Assembly: GCF_900182705.1 (NCBI RefSeq)
Contig: NZ_FXTP01000019.1
Location: 17,516-81,515, forward strand
From: Gracilimonas mengyeensis
GTDB taxonomy: Bacteria > Bacteroidota > Rhodothermia > Balneolales > Balneolaceae
DNA: 64,000 bases
Reading direction: 5' to 3'
Shown: positions 52,564 to 60,931 of the stretch, piece by piece
Layout: the number at the start of each line of letters is the position of its first letter
Position numbering within the stretch: the stretch's first letter is position 1
The notes under the pieces: generated by a model
What the model saw: the letters and a program-made list of their open reading frames with translations, nothing else
What the model was told of the DNA's origin: nothing
The model's database searches: none
Program-made: the position numbers and the translations under genes

Positions 52564-53743
52564 TCAGCAAATTCCCTTCAACAAGCCCTTTTTAACAGGA
52601 AAAGAAACCGAATACATTGAAGATGCGGTGATGTTTGGCAAAATCTCCGGTAACGGTGATTTTACCAAAAAATGTCATGCCTTTTTCCAGGAACGGTACA
52701 ATTTTTCTAAAACACTGCTTACCACTTCCTGCACCGATGCACTGGAGATGTCGGCCATTCTGGTAGATATTCAGCCTGGTGATGAAGTGATTATGCCTGC
52801 TTATACTTTTGTTTCTACTGCCAATGCCTTCATCCTGAGAGGGGCAAATATTCGGTTTGTGGACTCAAGGGAAGACCACCCGGGGATGGATGAAGATTTG
52901 ATTGAAGAGCTCATCACCCCAAAAACAAAAGCTATTGTAGTGGTTCACTATGCCGGCATAAGCTGCGATATGCAAAAGATTTTAGACATCGCTGATAAGC
53001 ATGATTTGTACGTAATTGAAGATGCAGCACAGGCCATTGAAAGCTATTACACTTTTCCTGATGGCACCCGGAAACCTCTTGGTTCTATTGGTCATTTGGG
53101 ATGCTTTTCATTCCACGAAACCAAGAATATTATTGCCGGTGAAGGCGGAATGCTGGTGGTGAATGATGAAGAACTGAGAAGCCGGGCCGAAATCATTTGG
53201 GAGAAGGGAACCAATCGGTCGGCTTTTTTCCGTGGAGAAGTAGACAAGTATGGCTGGAAAGATATCGGATCATCCTTTTTGCCTTCTGAGCTGACGTCCG
53301 CATTCCTTTTTGCCCAGCTCGAAAATATAGAGAAGATTCAAAGCCGAAGGAAACTGATTTGGCAGCGTTATAATGGAGCTTTAAGTGAAAGAGTTTCGGA
53401 GCTGAATATTCAGAGTCCCTTTGTCCCGGCTTATTCCACCAATAATGCACACATGTTTTACCTGGTGACGGAGAGTTATGAGCAGAGAACGGAACTGCTT
53501 AGTTATCTGAAGGAAAAGAAGATCCTTGCCGTATTTCACTACCTGTCATTGCATAAATCCGATTTCTTTGCAGACAAACATGATGGTAGAGACCTGCCCA
53601 TGTCTGATAGATATTCAGACCGTCTGCTTCGGTTGCCGCTGTACTATGATTTAACCGATGCACAGCAAAATTACATTATCAGAAGTATTAAGCGATTTGT
53701 AGAAGAGAAAATATCCGACAAATACTTTCTTCAGTCGGCTTGA
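52556..53743 (+). CDS. dTDP-4-keto-6-deoxyhexose aminotransferase, WecE type
   Basis: 395 residues of the DegT/DnrJ/EryC1 PLP family. IPFNKPFLTGKETEYIEDAV at the start, GDEVIMPAYTFVSTANAFILRGA, VVHYAGISCDM, VIEDAAQAIESYY and CFSFHETKNIIAGEGGML, where Lys in HETKN binds PLP. The SFHETKN form (not SFFPTKN) is that of WecE/RffA, which makes dTDP-4-amino-4,6-dideoxygalactose (Fuc4N). This fits the GT56 (WecF-like) domain encoded just upstream, whose known donor is TDP-Fuc4NAc. Galacto or gluco stereochemistry is not certain. Confidence 0.9.
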   Translation: MSNQQIPFNKPFLTGKETEYIEDAVMFGKISGNGDFTKKCHAFFQERYNFSKTLLTTSCTDALEMSAILVDIQPGDEVIMPAYTFVSTANAFILRGANIRFVDSREDHPGMDEDLIEELITPKTKAIVVVHYAGISCDMQKILDIADKHDLYVIEDAAQAIESYYTFPDGTRKPLGSIGHLGCFSFHETKNIIAGEGGMLVVNDEELRSRAEIIWEKGTNRSAFFRGEVDKYGWKDIGSSFLPSELTSAFLFAQLENIEKIQSRRKLIWQRYNGALSERVSELNIQSPFVPAYSTNNAHMFYLVTESYEQRTELLSYLKEKKILAVFHYLSLHKSDFFADKHDGRDLPMSDRYSDRLLRLPLYYDLTDAQQNYIIRSIKRFVEEKISDKYFLQSA

Positions 53744-53792
53744 AAATCTTCACCAAAAATGAGAGTAAAAGGCAATAGATAATCGAACAGAT

Positions 53793-54563
53793 ATGAGCCA
53801 AATTTTTGAAGATTCAACTTTAGGGACTTTAACATGGCGGCCAACGCCCTGGGACGAAAAGGTTTTCGGTTTGAATACCGTTGAAATTCTTGATCTAAAC
53901 TGTAGTACCGAGGAAAAGGGAGGAAAGCTTCTTCAGCAGTTTCAGGATACACAGGAAATAGGTTTGCTGTATGGGCGGTTCGACGCCTCCGATCAGTTTC
54001 TAAAAAAAGTGCTGCTGGCAGATGGTTTTTTTCAGTGTGAAACAGCCTTGAGTGTTCGAAAAAACAAGCTTGCAACCAATGAGCTCCCCAAACTGGTGAA
54101 AGGTCGTGAGTTGGAACTACAGCAAACATTTAGAGAGGGAGACGAAGAGCACATCATTGAGCAATCAGGCAAGATGTACAATTTCTCCCGGTTTCATGAA
54201 GATCCATTTATCAACAGGAAAGATGCAGACAAGAGGATGAGCAACTGGGCCCGGCAATTACTTGAAAGCGATACTCCGGTGCTATTTCACCGGGATAAAA
54301 AGAAGAATATTACCTCTTATCTATTCTACACAAAAGAGGGTAGTGAGGCACATATGCTTTTGGGTGGAAGTTTACCGGGATACGGGATGTATGCTCCCTT
54401 CTTTTTTGGAGGAGTGCTGGAGCAGTTCAAGTCCTTAGGAATTAAAGCGATAAAAACGAGTCTTTCGGCAGCAAATAAAGGCATTCTTTCCTTGTACATC
54501 ACGCTTGGGTTTAATGTCACAAGCACGAAATCGGATTATCACAAACACCTTATTCATAAATAA
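53793..54563 (+). CDS. WecD-like GNAT N-acyltransferase for 4-amino sugar
   Basis: 256 residues. The N-terminal LTWRPTPWDEKVFGLNTVEILDL resembles the WecD (dTDP-fucosamine acetyltransferase) N-terminus, and the C-terminal GNAT part has GYGMYAPFFFGGVLEQFKSLGIKAIKTSLSAANKGILSLYITLGF with the Asn-and-Tyr helix end typical of GNATs. E. coli WecD uses acetyl-CoA; here the next two genes encode an acyl carrier protein and an acyl-activating ligase, so the donor may be an ACP-bound acid. 49 bases after the aminotransferase gene. Confidence 0.78.
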   Translation: MSQIFEDSTLGTLTWRPTPWDEKVFGLNTVEILDLNCSTEEKGGKLLQQFQDTQEIGLLYGRFDASDQFLKKVLLADGFFQCETALSVRKNKLATNELPKLVKGRELELQQTFREGDEEHIIEQSGKMYNFSRFHEDPFINRKDADKRMSNWARQLLESDTPVLFHRDKKKNITSYLFYTKEGSEAHMLLGGSLPGYGMYAPFFFGGVLEQFKSLGIKAIKTSLSAANKGILSLYITLGFNVTSTKSDYHKHLIHK

Positions 54564-54583
54564 AAAATTGGAAGTAAAACACG

Positions 54584-54844
54584 ATGGATATTAGAAATCA
54601 CATAATCAGCACCTACAATGAAGTTTTGTCTTATACCGATGCGGAACTACAGGTTGAGGAATTAGCAAACGATACTGTTTTGCTTGAAAGCGGATTGGAT
54701 TCACTGGGTTTCGCAACCTTGGTTGCCGAGTTGGAAGAGGAGCTTGGGTACGATCCTTTTGTGATGATGGACGAGCCCATTTATCCCACCACTTTTGGAG
54801 AGTTCGTCGAATTGTACGAAACCTATAAAGATGAGAAGAATTGA
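54584..54844 (+). CDS. Acyl carrier protein
   Basis: 86 residues, four-helix ACP pattern. The 4'-phosphopantetheine Ser is in ESGLDSLGFATLVAELEEELG (DSL motif); the third helix region PFVMMDEPIYPTTFGEFVELYETY is as in biosynthetic ACPs. It is not the housekeeping AcpP, which has DSLDTVEL. It overlaps the ligase gene by 14 bases and probably carries the acid used to modify the amino sugar. Confidence 0.9.
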   Translation: MDIRNHIISTYNEVLSYTDAELQVEELANDTVLLESGLDSLGFATLVAELEEELGYDPFVMMDEPIYPTTFGEFVELYETYKDEKN

Positions 54845-56189
54845 TCGGGCTTTGACAAATTTTTGGGATCATATCGTTGCTGAAAGTGAACGGCCGCTGG
54901 TAGTTACAGCCGGGGAGGCTTTATATCATAGCGATTTTTTGCGGATAAGAACCGGAAGCGAACACGTTCTTCTGAAACTCCGTGGAAAAGCCGTAGCGAT
55001 AAGTGGTACCGATGCTGAATTAATACACCTGTTACTTTTATTGGATGGGACAGCATCGTCAATTCTGCTGTTGCCCAACGATATGCAAACCGATCAAAAA
55101 GAAGAATTTTTTGGCCAATGCGGCATTGAGGCTGAAGCTACCCTGGTGGGTGAAGAACTGGAAGTAAACAAGATTCCTGCAAGTTCTGAAACCCTTAAGC
55201 TTTCAGATACAAAGGGAGGCAGAACAGATTGGATTATTCCCACTTCAGGAACTTCCGGTACACCCAAACTTGTAGCTCATAACCTGAAAAGCCTAACAAG
55301 AACCACGAAATTTAACAGGGAAGTTGGCCGGGATATCCGGTGGGGGCTAAGCTACTCAATCAGCCGGTTTGCGGGAATACAGATTATGCTGCAATCCTTG
55401 TTGTCTGGTTCCACTTTATTGGTGGCTTCTCCGGAGGCTTCGTTTTCTGAGAAAGCTGATTTTTTTGCAACCAACCACTGCAACGCTATTTCTGCCACTC
55501 CTACTTTTTGGAGAAAGTTACTGATGGTGAACCATGAGAGTGATCTGAATTTAAAAGTGATCACTTTGGGGGGAGAAATTGCAGACCAGCAGATTCTTAA
55601 TGCATTATCCAAAAAATATCCTGAAGCCAGAATTACTCACATTTATGCCTCCACAGAGGCTGGTGTTGGGTTTGCTGTGCGTGATCATCTCGAAGGTTTT
55701 CCCGCTGCTTTTGTTCGGGATGGAGTGGAAGGCGCAGAACTAAAAATCGAACAGGACGGGACCTTACGGATAAAACCTCATACAGCTAACCAGAAATTCA
55801 TAAGTACGGATATTGACGTAGATGCCGATGGATTTATTGATACCGGTGATTTGGTAGAAGAAAAGAGTGACCGTTATGTGTTTTTGGGCAGAAGATCCGG
55901 TTCCATAAATGTAGGTGGAAATAAGGTGATGCCCGAAGAAGTAGAAAACCTGTTGTTAAAATCTGGTCTTTTGAAAGGCGTGAAAGTATATGGCAAAGCC
56001 AATCCAATAATGGGAAACCTGGTTTCTGCAGATGTGATACCGAATTCAGCCAGTCAGGACCAGAAAATCCTGAAAAAGGAACTAAAGTCTTATTGCTCTG
56101 CGAATATTGAGAGTTTTAAAAGGCCTGCTTTCTTCAAGGTTGTTAGTGATTTTGATCTCAATGCATCAGGAAAAATTTCGAGGAACTAA
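54831..56189 (+). CDS. AMP-dependent acyl-ACP/CoA ligase (ANL superfamily)
   Basis: About 452 residues, shorter than typical acyl-CoA ligases. The P-loop is IIPTSGTSGTPKLVAHN; then ITHIYASTEAGVGFAV, the adenylate-binding FIDTGDLVEEKSDRYVFLGRRSGSINVGGNKVMPEEVE in part, and the C-terminal catalytic Lys in NASGKISRN. I place the start at ATG 54831 (MRRIDRALTNFWDHI), overlapping the ACP stop by 14 bases; an in-frame ATG at 54795 would lie deep within the ACP gene. It probably activates a short acid and loads the ACP. Similar ligase/ACP pairs occur in the flagellin glycosylation island of Pseudomonas. Confidence 0.85.
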   Translation: MRRIDRALTNFWDHIVAESERPLVVTAGEALYHSDFLRIRTGSEHVLLKLRGKAVAISGTDAELIHLLLLLDGTASSILLLPNDMQTDQKEEFFGQCGIEAEATLVGEELEVNKIPASSETLKLSDTKGGRTDWIIPTSGTSGTPKLVAHNLKSLTRTTKFNREVGRDIRWGLSYSISRFAGIQIMLQSLLSGSTLLVASPEASFSEKADFFATNHCNAISATPTFWRKLLMVNHESDLNLKVITLGGEIADQQILNALSKKYPEARITHIYASTEAGVGFAVRDHLEGFPAAFVRDGVEGAELKIEQDGTLRIKPHTANQKFISTDIDVDADGFIDTGDLVEEKSDRYVFLGRRSGSINVGGNKVMPEEVENLLLKSGLLKGVKVYGKANPIMGNLVSADVIPNSASQDQKILKKELKSYCSANIESFKRPAFFKVVSDFDLNASGKISRN

Positions 56190-56914
56190 TGGAAAAGACC
56201 GTCATTGTAACCGGAGCAACCAAAGGATTGGGTTTAGAGATTTCCCGGCAATTGTTGGAAAATGAGTATCAGGTGGTAGGAATTGGCCGATCGGAGCCGG
56301 AAGAGTTTAAAAGCCTGCAAAATGAATTTGGGGAGAGATTTCATTTCCGGTCTTTTGATTTGGCAGAAACTGATAAGATTTATGAACTCGTGAAGAGCCT
56401 AAAGAAAGAGTTCAAGTATATATACGGGTTGGTCAATAATGCAGCGGTTGGCTTGGATGGCATCTTAGCTACCATGCATGAGAAAGACATTGCAAAGGTT
56501 ATCAAATTGAATATCGAGTCGCCAATCATACTTACAAAATACATTAGCCGGGCAATGCTGAAGCGGAGAACGGGTCGCATTGTAAATGTAAGCTCCATTA
56601 TTTCTCAAACCGGATATAATGGATTATCGGTATATGCTGCTTCTAAAGCTTCTTTAATTGGGTTCACCAAATCCTTAGCCAGGGAATTAGGCAAAGCGAA
56701 TATCACGGTTAATGCCGTGGCACCTGGTTTCATGGAAACAAGAATGACGGAAGGTCTTGGTGGCGAAAACCTGGATCGTATTGTTCGAAGAAGTGCCCTT
56801 AAGAGATTAATAAATGTAGAAGAGGTAGCCGGAATGGTATGCTACTTACTATCGGAAAATGCCAAATCAATCACAGGAACAACTATAACATTGGATGCAG
56901 GCAGTACGGCTTGA
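56189..56914 (+). CDS. FabG-like short-chain dehydrogenase (3-oxoacyl reductase)
   Basis: 241 residues with all classical SDR motifs: VTGATKGLGLEISRQL (TGxxxGxG), VNNAAVGLDG (NNAA), NVSSIISQTGYNGLSVYAASKASLIGFTKS (catalytic Ser, YxxxK) and VNAVAPGFMETRMT. FabG-like length and ending (SITGTTITLDAGSTA). In this operon it may reduce a 3-oxoacyl-ACP to the 3-hydroxyacyl form before transfer to the amino sugar; a sugar substrate is also possible. Its ATG overlaps the ligase stop by one base. Confidence 0.88.
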   Translation: MEKTVIVTGATKGLGLEISRQLLENEYQVVGIGRSEPEEFKSLQNEFGERFHFRSFDLAETDKIYELVKSLKKEFKYIYGLVNNAAVGLDGILATMHEKDIAKVIKLNIESPIILTKYISRAMLKRRTGRIVNVSSIISQTGYNGLSVYAASKASLIGFTKSLARELGKANITVNAVAPGFMETRMTEGLGGENLDRIVRRSALKRLINVEEVAGMVCYLLSENAKSITGTTITLDAGSTA

Positions 56915-56999
56915 TCTGAACCATCAAATTAAATCAAACACACAACAAAAAAATAAATCGGTCTTCTGAAAAGAAATAAGCCATAAAAATCAGAATAGC

Positions 57000-57689
57000 A
57001 TGAATCAGGAAAATGTACAGCAGAGTAATCGCATAAGTAAAGATCAGGTAAAACAGATTGCCGATAAGGTGGTCCAGTATTTAACGCAACAGCGTCAACA
57101 GCGGGAAACACAGATTCCCAAAGTGACCTTACAGCCACAGCACGTTGAGAATTGCCAGTTGCTGTTGAACCGGCATCTTATGCTTGAGAAAATGGAGAAG
57201 AACAGCGTGGTTGCTGAAATTGGCGTGGATGAGGGTAAATTCAGCCAGCTCATTCACAAAAAGGTTAAGCCTGCAAAATTCCATCTCATTGATATGTGGG
57301 GAACCGATCGTTTCCACGACGGGAAGTTTGAAGCCGTAAAATCCTACTTTGAGGAAGAGATAGAAGAGGGTGCAGTAGAGATTCACAAAACCATGTCTAC
57401 CAAAGCAGCCCAGGAGTTTGAGGATGGCTACTTTGACTGGATTTATATTGATACCGATCATTCCTATGAAACTACCCGGGACGAGCTGGAGCTATATGCC
57501 CCTAAAATGAAGCCGGGCGGCATCATGGCCGGGCACGATTACCGAATGGGCAATTGGGTTTCTATGTACCGGTATGGGGTGATTGAAGCCGTGCACGAGT
57601 TTTGCGTGAAGCATAACTGGGAACTGATCTACTTAACGGCTGAGCCAACGGAAAGCCAGAGTTTTGCTATTCGCAAAATTGAAGAGTAG
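57000..57689 (+). CDS. Class I SAM-dependent methyltransferase (Methyltransf_24 type)
   Basis: 229 residues. After a charged ~50-residue lead, SVVAEIGVDEGKFSQLI is the SAM-binding first motif, followed by FHLIDMWGTDRF, YFDWIYIDTDHSYETTRDELELYAPKMKPGGIMAGHDYRMG and a closing AFAIRK-like SFAIRKIEE. Such enzymes often methylate sugars in glycan or cell-surface clusters. 85 bases after the reductase gene on the same strand; probably part of the island. Confidence 0.85.
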   Translation: MNQENVQQSNRISKDQVKQIADKVVQYLTQQRQQRETQIPKVTLQPQHVENCQLLLNRHLMLEKMEKNSVVAEIGVDEGKFSQLIHKKVKPAKFHLIDMWGTDRFHDGKFEAVKSYFEEEIEEGAVEIHKTMSTKAAQEFEDGYFDWIYIDTDHSYETTRDELELYAPKMKPGGIMAGHDYRMGNWVSMYRYGVIEAVHEFCVKHNWELIYLTAEPTESQSFAIRKIEE

Positions 57690-57749
57690 AAATTAAAAGC
57701 TGTTCGGTTTTAAGTTAGTATCAGATGGCAATTACCGCATTTGTTTAGC

Positions 57750-57776
57750 AAGTGAAGTCCTCCCCGGACTTCACTT
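57750..57776 (+). terminator. Perfect 11-bp hairpin between methyltransferase and sulfotransferase genes
   Basis: AAGTGAAGTCC (57750-57760), loop TCCCC, GGACTTCACTT (57766-57776). No T run follows, so it may attenuate rather than stop transcription. It ends two bases before the ATG at 57779, which argues that translation starts at the later ATG 57797. Confidence 0.5.
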
Positions 57777-57796
57777 GAATGCGGGCACTAAATAGT

Positions 57797-58807
57797 ATGA
57801 TGAAGAAAAAAGTTTATTTGCATATAGGTTCTGCTAAAACAGGTACCACCTCAATTCAAGAGACTTTTCAGCATAACAGAAACAGGCTGAATGATTTGGG
57901 ATTTCATTATCCGGGGAATCACACAAATCATCACCTTTCCTTTCTGCTTACCAGGGCTGAATTTGAGGACTGGCCGCGTCAGTTTAAATCGATAGAAAGA
58001 AATAAGCTGAAGAATAGCATGGAAGAATATCTTCAGCATTTGGCCGGCGATATAAGCAGTAGTGCAATTGATACCCATATTATTTCATCAGAATACTTGT
58101 TTCTTACAAATGAGACATATGTTGAGAATTATGTAAGATTTCTGGAAACATTTTATGATGATATTAAGGTCTGTGTGTTTCTAAGAAATCCGGTGAATTA
58201 TTTTCGGTCGGTACAGCAGCAAGTAATAAAGGCAAGATCGTATTTAACGAAGCCGGATGAGTGGAAGCTCCAATTTAAGCCGGTTATTGAGCTATGGAGC
58301 AACTACGCAGAAGTTGAAGTGATAGAGTATGAGCCGGGAGTAGATTCTTGTAAACTGTTCTGTGATTGGGCAGGCATTGATTACAGCAGCCTTGTACCAT
58401 TAAGGAAAGAAAGTAATGTATCTATTTCTATTGAGCAGATGTTATTGCTGGAGAAGATTCAATCTCAGCTTTATGCCAACTATGAGAATCGTTTCAAAGC
58501 ACATTTAAGAGTTTTGGAACAAATAAGGTTTACTGACCTGAACAAACCAAAACTGAAAGAGGGTGTCAGGGCAGTAGTTTACCAAAAGCACAAACAAGAC
58601 ATAGCCTGGCTTGAGGAAAATTATGCTATTAATTTCCTGGATAACGAACTGGATGAGGCTATGAATGATTTTTGCATTGACTCTGAGACAGGCATGCCAT
58701 CTGTTAGAGACCTCTTTAAAGTACCTGATGAAGAAATGGTAGAAAAATATGAGATCCATGTTTTGGATCTGGTTCTCAAGAAATTGGCGCAACGGGCAAC
58801 GAACTAA
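57797..58807 (+). CDS. Sulfotransferase family protein
   Basis: About 336 residues. VYLHIGSAKTGTTSIQETF is the 5'-phosphosulfate loop of PAPS-dependent sulfotransferases, and VCVFLRNPVNYFRSVQQQVIKA fits the 3'-phosphate-binding strand and helix with Arg and Ser. The rest is helical and not well conserved. It could sulfate the flagellar glycan or another surface sugar; that is inference from position. Start chosen at ATG 57797 (MMKKKVYLH) because a strong hairpin abuts the alternative ATG 57779. Confidence 0.78.
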   Translation: MMKKKVYLHIGSAKTGTTSIQETFQHNRNRLNDLGFHYPGNHTNHHLSFLLTRAEFEDWPRQFKSIERNKLKNSMEEYLQHLAGDISSSAIDTHIISSEYLFLTNETYVENYVRFLETFYDDIKVCVFLRNPVNYFRSVQQQVIKARSYLTKPDEWKLQFKPVIELWSNYAEVEVIEYEPGVDSCKLFCDWAGIDYSSLVPLRKESNVSISIEQMLLLEKIQSQLYANYENRFKAHLRVLEQIRFTDLNKPKLKEGVRAVVYQKHKQDIAWLEENYAINFLDNELDEAMNDFCIDSETGMPSVRDLFKVPDEEMVEKYEIHVLDLVLKKLAQRATN

Positions 58808-59129
58808 CACACGGAGTTGATCACTCCCGTCGCTTCTCGTGTCCACACAATCGTTATTTGCATACGTTTTTTATCCGCAAGATCTTCCTTAAGCAAATTA
58901 ATTACGGCCCTTCAATCCCTTTAACCTTTCTTTCACTTTTACCTTTTCACTTCCTAAAGTACACAAACCACTAAAGCCCCTCTATTAGCCTGAAGTTTTG
59001 TACGGCCCAAAAAAATTTAAAAAAATATTTAAGTCCGCTATTTCGCCTACGATAACAGGCATAACCAAACGCATAAAAGTTTTAAGCAACAAGCGATAAA
59101 CCACAAACAAACCAAGAAGGTGAATTATT
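58808..59129. other. Spacer before flagellin 1
   Basis: 322 bases without a gene. GGAGT-TGATC-ACTCC at 58814-58828 is a short hairpin that may end the sulfotransferase transcript. The sigma28 promoter of flagellin 1 is at 59028-59056, and a purine-rich AGAAGG lies 12 bases before the ATG. Confidence 0.6.
59028..59056 (+). promoter_or_regulatory. Sigma28 promoter of flagellin 1
   Basis: TTTAAG (59028-59033), 16-base spacer, CGATAAC (59050-59056); 73 bases before the ATG. Confidence 0.88.
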
Positions 59130-60080
59130 ATGGCAAGTTTTGGTGATTTAAACAGAGTGAATACGAACATCCAGTCACTGGATGCTCAGCTTTCACTGAA
59201 CAAGATTAATAAAAGTATGGCGGACAACCAGCTGCGTATGTCCACAGGTCTTCGTATCAACAAGGCCGAAGACGATGCTGCCGGTTACTCTATCGCCACT
59301 AAATTGAATAGTCGTGTTGAAGGTCTGGATCAGGCTCTGCGTAACGTAGGGGATGCAAAATCTGTATTGGATATTGCTGAGTCCAGCTTCAGTACCGTTA
59401 TGGACAACCTGGTTGAAATGAAAGGTCTGGCCACGCAGGCGGCTAACGACACCCTTGGTGCCGACGAGCGCGCTTATATTGGCGACCAGATTTCAGCTTT
59501 AGCCAGTGACATCAACGAGATTGCGGATCAAACCGTATTCCAGGATACTGAATTGTTGAATGGTGGTGTTTCAGGTGGCGGAACGGTTTCTAATACCGGT
59601 TCTATTACCCTGACCTTCCAGGTAGGCGAGCGTTCTTCTGATACTCTCGATGCCAGCATCTCTGCTGTTAACGTAGGTGAGCTGTTTACTGACGGTTCTG
59701 CTACTGCTCAGCTTGGTGCCACAACAGGCGCTATCACTGCTTCTGTAGCTGATGCCAGTGGACAAGGTACTCTTACATTTGCTTCTACTGCTACAGCTGC
59801 CGATTACCGTTCATTTATTGATGATGTAGATACAGCCATCGGTTCTATGAACGACCGTGTAAACGAAATTGGTATGGCGCAAGCCTCACTGAGTACCCGT
59901 GAAGTGACTTTGTCACAATCCATTTCTGCGAACAGCTCTGCTGCCAGCCGTATCATGGATGCTGACTTTGCCAAGGAACAAAGTGAGTCTGTACGACTGC
60001 AGATCCTGCAGCAGACTTCTACTTCTGCTCTGGCTCAGGCCAACATGGGACCACAGTCCGTACTTGGTTTCCTCGGTTAA
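59130..60080 (+). CDS. Flagellin 1
   Basis: 316 residues. The N-terminal D0/D1 helices read VNTNIQSLDAQLSLNKINK and RMSTGLRINKAEDDAAGYSIATKLNSRV; the C-terminal D1/D0 helices VNEIGMAQASLSTREVTLSQSISANSSAASRIMDADFAKEQSESVRLQILQQTSTSALAQANMGPQSVL (in parts). Between them only ~110 variable residues, rich in Ser, Thr, Gly and Ala: the likely glycan acceptors. First of four tandem copies, with its own sigma28 promoter and terminator. Confidence 0.97.
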   Translation: MASFGDLNRVNTNIQSLDAQLSLNKINKSMADNQLRMSTGLRINKAEDDAAGYSIATKLNSRVEGLDQALRNVGDAKSVLDIAESSFSTVMDNLVEMKGLATQAANDTLGADERAYIGDQISALASDINEIADQTVFQDTELLNGGVSGGGTVSNTGSITLTFQVGERSSDTLDASISAVNVGELFTDGSATAQLGATTGAITASVADASGQGTLTFASTATAADYRSFIDDVDTAIGSMNDRVNEIGMAQASLSTREVTLSQSISANSSAASRIMDADFAKEQSESVRLQILQQTSTSALAQANMGPQSVLGFLG

Positions 60081-60111
60081 TAACCGCTGAATTTACCAAG
60101 CAAGTTTTAGA

Positions 60112-60147
60112 ATCCATATCTCCGAAAGGGGGTATGGATCTTTTTGT
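60112..60147 (+). terminator. Terminator of flagellin 1
   Basis: ATCCATATC (60112-60120) pairs with GGTATGGAT (60131-60139) allowing G-T, followed by CTTTTTGTTT. The 20-odd bases before the stem are nearly identical to those after flagellin 3. Confidence 0.85.
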
Positions 60148-60196
60148 TTAGGGGATATAGGTAATCAAAGATGATGGATGACTTTTGTAACCAGTT

Positions 60197-60366
60197 CTTC
60201 GTCCGACCGCATTGAGAAAAACTCATGCAGGGCAAAACGTATCAGCGGTCTCGATTTCTCGGGCAGCAAATCTTATAAAAAATATCGAAGTGGAGAAGAT
60301 TCATCAGACGGCTCTCTGCAGGCTTGCAGGTACGGAGTGTAAAGCCAGCCGTCAGATGATGACGGG
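60197..60366. repeat. Two-hairpin intergenic repeat, copy 1
   Basis: Begins CTTCGTCCGACCGC and includes GTATCAGCGGTCT (first stem: CCGACCGC with GCGGTC) and a second stem TCATCAGACGGCT (60301-60313) with AGCCGTCAGATGA (60347-60359), 12 of 13 paired. Shares its layout with copies at 60405 and 63171. Confidence 0.8.
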
Positions 60367-60404
60367 GTTGTGAATTCTTTTGATCTTAAATTATCAATCT
60401 ACCA

Positions 60405-60570
60405 CTTCGTCCGACCGCTCTGGGAAAAACTCATGTAGGGCAAAACGTATCAGCGGTCTGACGATTTCCTCAATATCGACTCTCACGAGAAACATCGAAG
60501 CGGAAGAAAATCATCAGACGGCTCTCTGCAGGGTTCGGTGCACGGGAGGTAAAGACAGCCGTCAGATGAT
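60405..60570. repeat. Two-hairpin intergenic repeat, copy 2
   Basis: Same elements as copy 1: CTTCGTCCGACCGC, GCAAAACGTATCAGCGGTCT, stem TCATCAGACGGCT (60511-60523) with AGCCGTCAGATGA (60557-60569). The distance between the second-stem arms (46 bases) is identical to copy 1. Confidence 0.8.
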
Positions 60571-60848
60571 ATCCGGATGCCAGAATAATTTGCAATCCTG
60601 GAAACCAATTGGGCCAAAGCTAACTATGGTCCAACTCCAAATTCCAAAAAAGTCTGCTATTTCTAAGGCTACGATTTATGGGCACAATCCGGCATTTTTT
60701 TCAAGGAAGAAAAATTTTCCGCTTTAATAAATCTTTCCCACTAAGAAATTTTATCTATTCAAAGTCATTAAAAATTAGTGATATACGTGATCTTTTTAAA
60801 TTTTTCTTTAAAGATTCCGTATCTGGAAACGTGAAATTTCAAAAAATT

Positions 60849-60877
60849 TTTAAGACAGCCTTACCGTGAACGATAAC
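60849..60877 (+). promoter_or_regulatory. Sigma28 promoter of flagellin 2
   Basis: TTTAAG (60849-60854), 16-base spacer, CGATAAC (60871-60877). Confidence 0.88.
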
Positions 60878-60931
60878 TCAACCAAGCTTGACAAAGTTAA
60901 ATTAATAACACAATTATAAAGGGATAGTATC

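Larger units (their letters stand above)
60081..60931. other. Spacer between flagellins 1 and 2
   Basis: 851 bases with no credible gene. In order: terminator of flagellin 1 (60112-60147), two copies of a two-hairpin repeat (60197-60366 and 60405-60570), ~280 AT-rich bases without recognised features, and the sigma28 promoter of flagellin 2 (60849-60877). A 115-codon open frame at 60380-60727 runs through repeat 2 and is not a gene by composition. Confidence 0.7.

Noticed and set aside
53731..54129. 132-codon reverse open frame opposite the WecD-like gene
   Set aside because: Antisense to a gene with clear GNAT motifs and operon position.
60380..60727. 115-codon open frame between flagellins 1 and 2
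   Set aside because: Overlaps the second two-hairpin repeat and has arbitrary composition; the reading frame is not shared by the other repeat copies.
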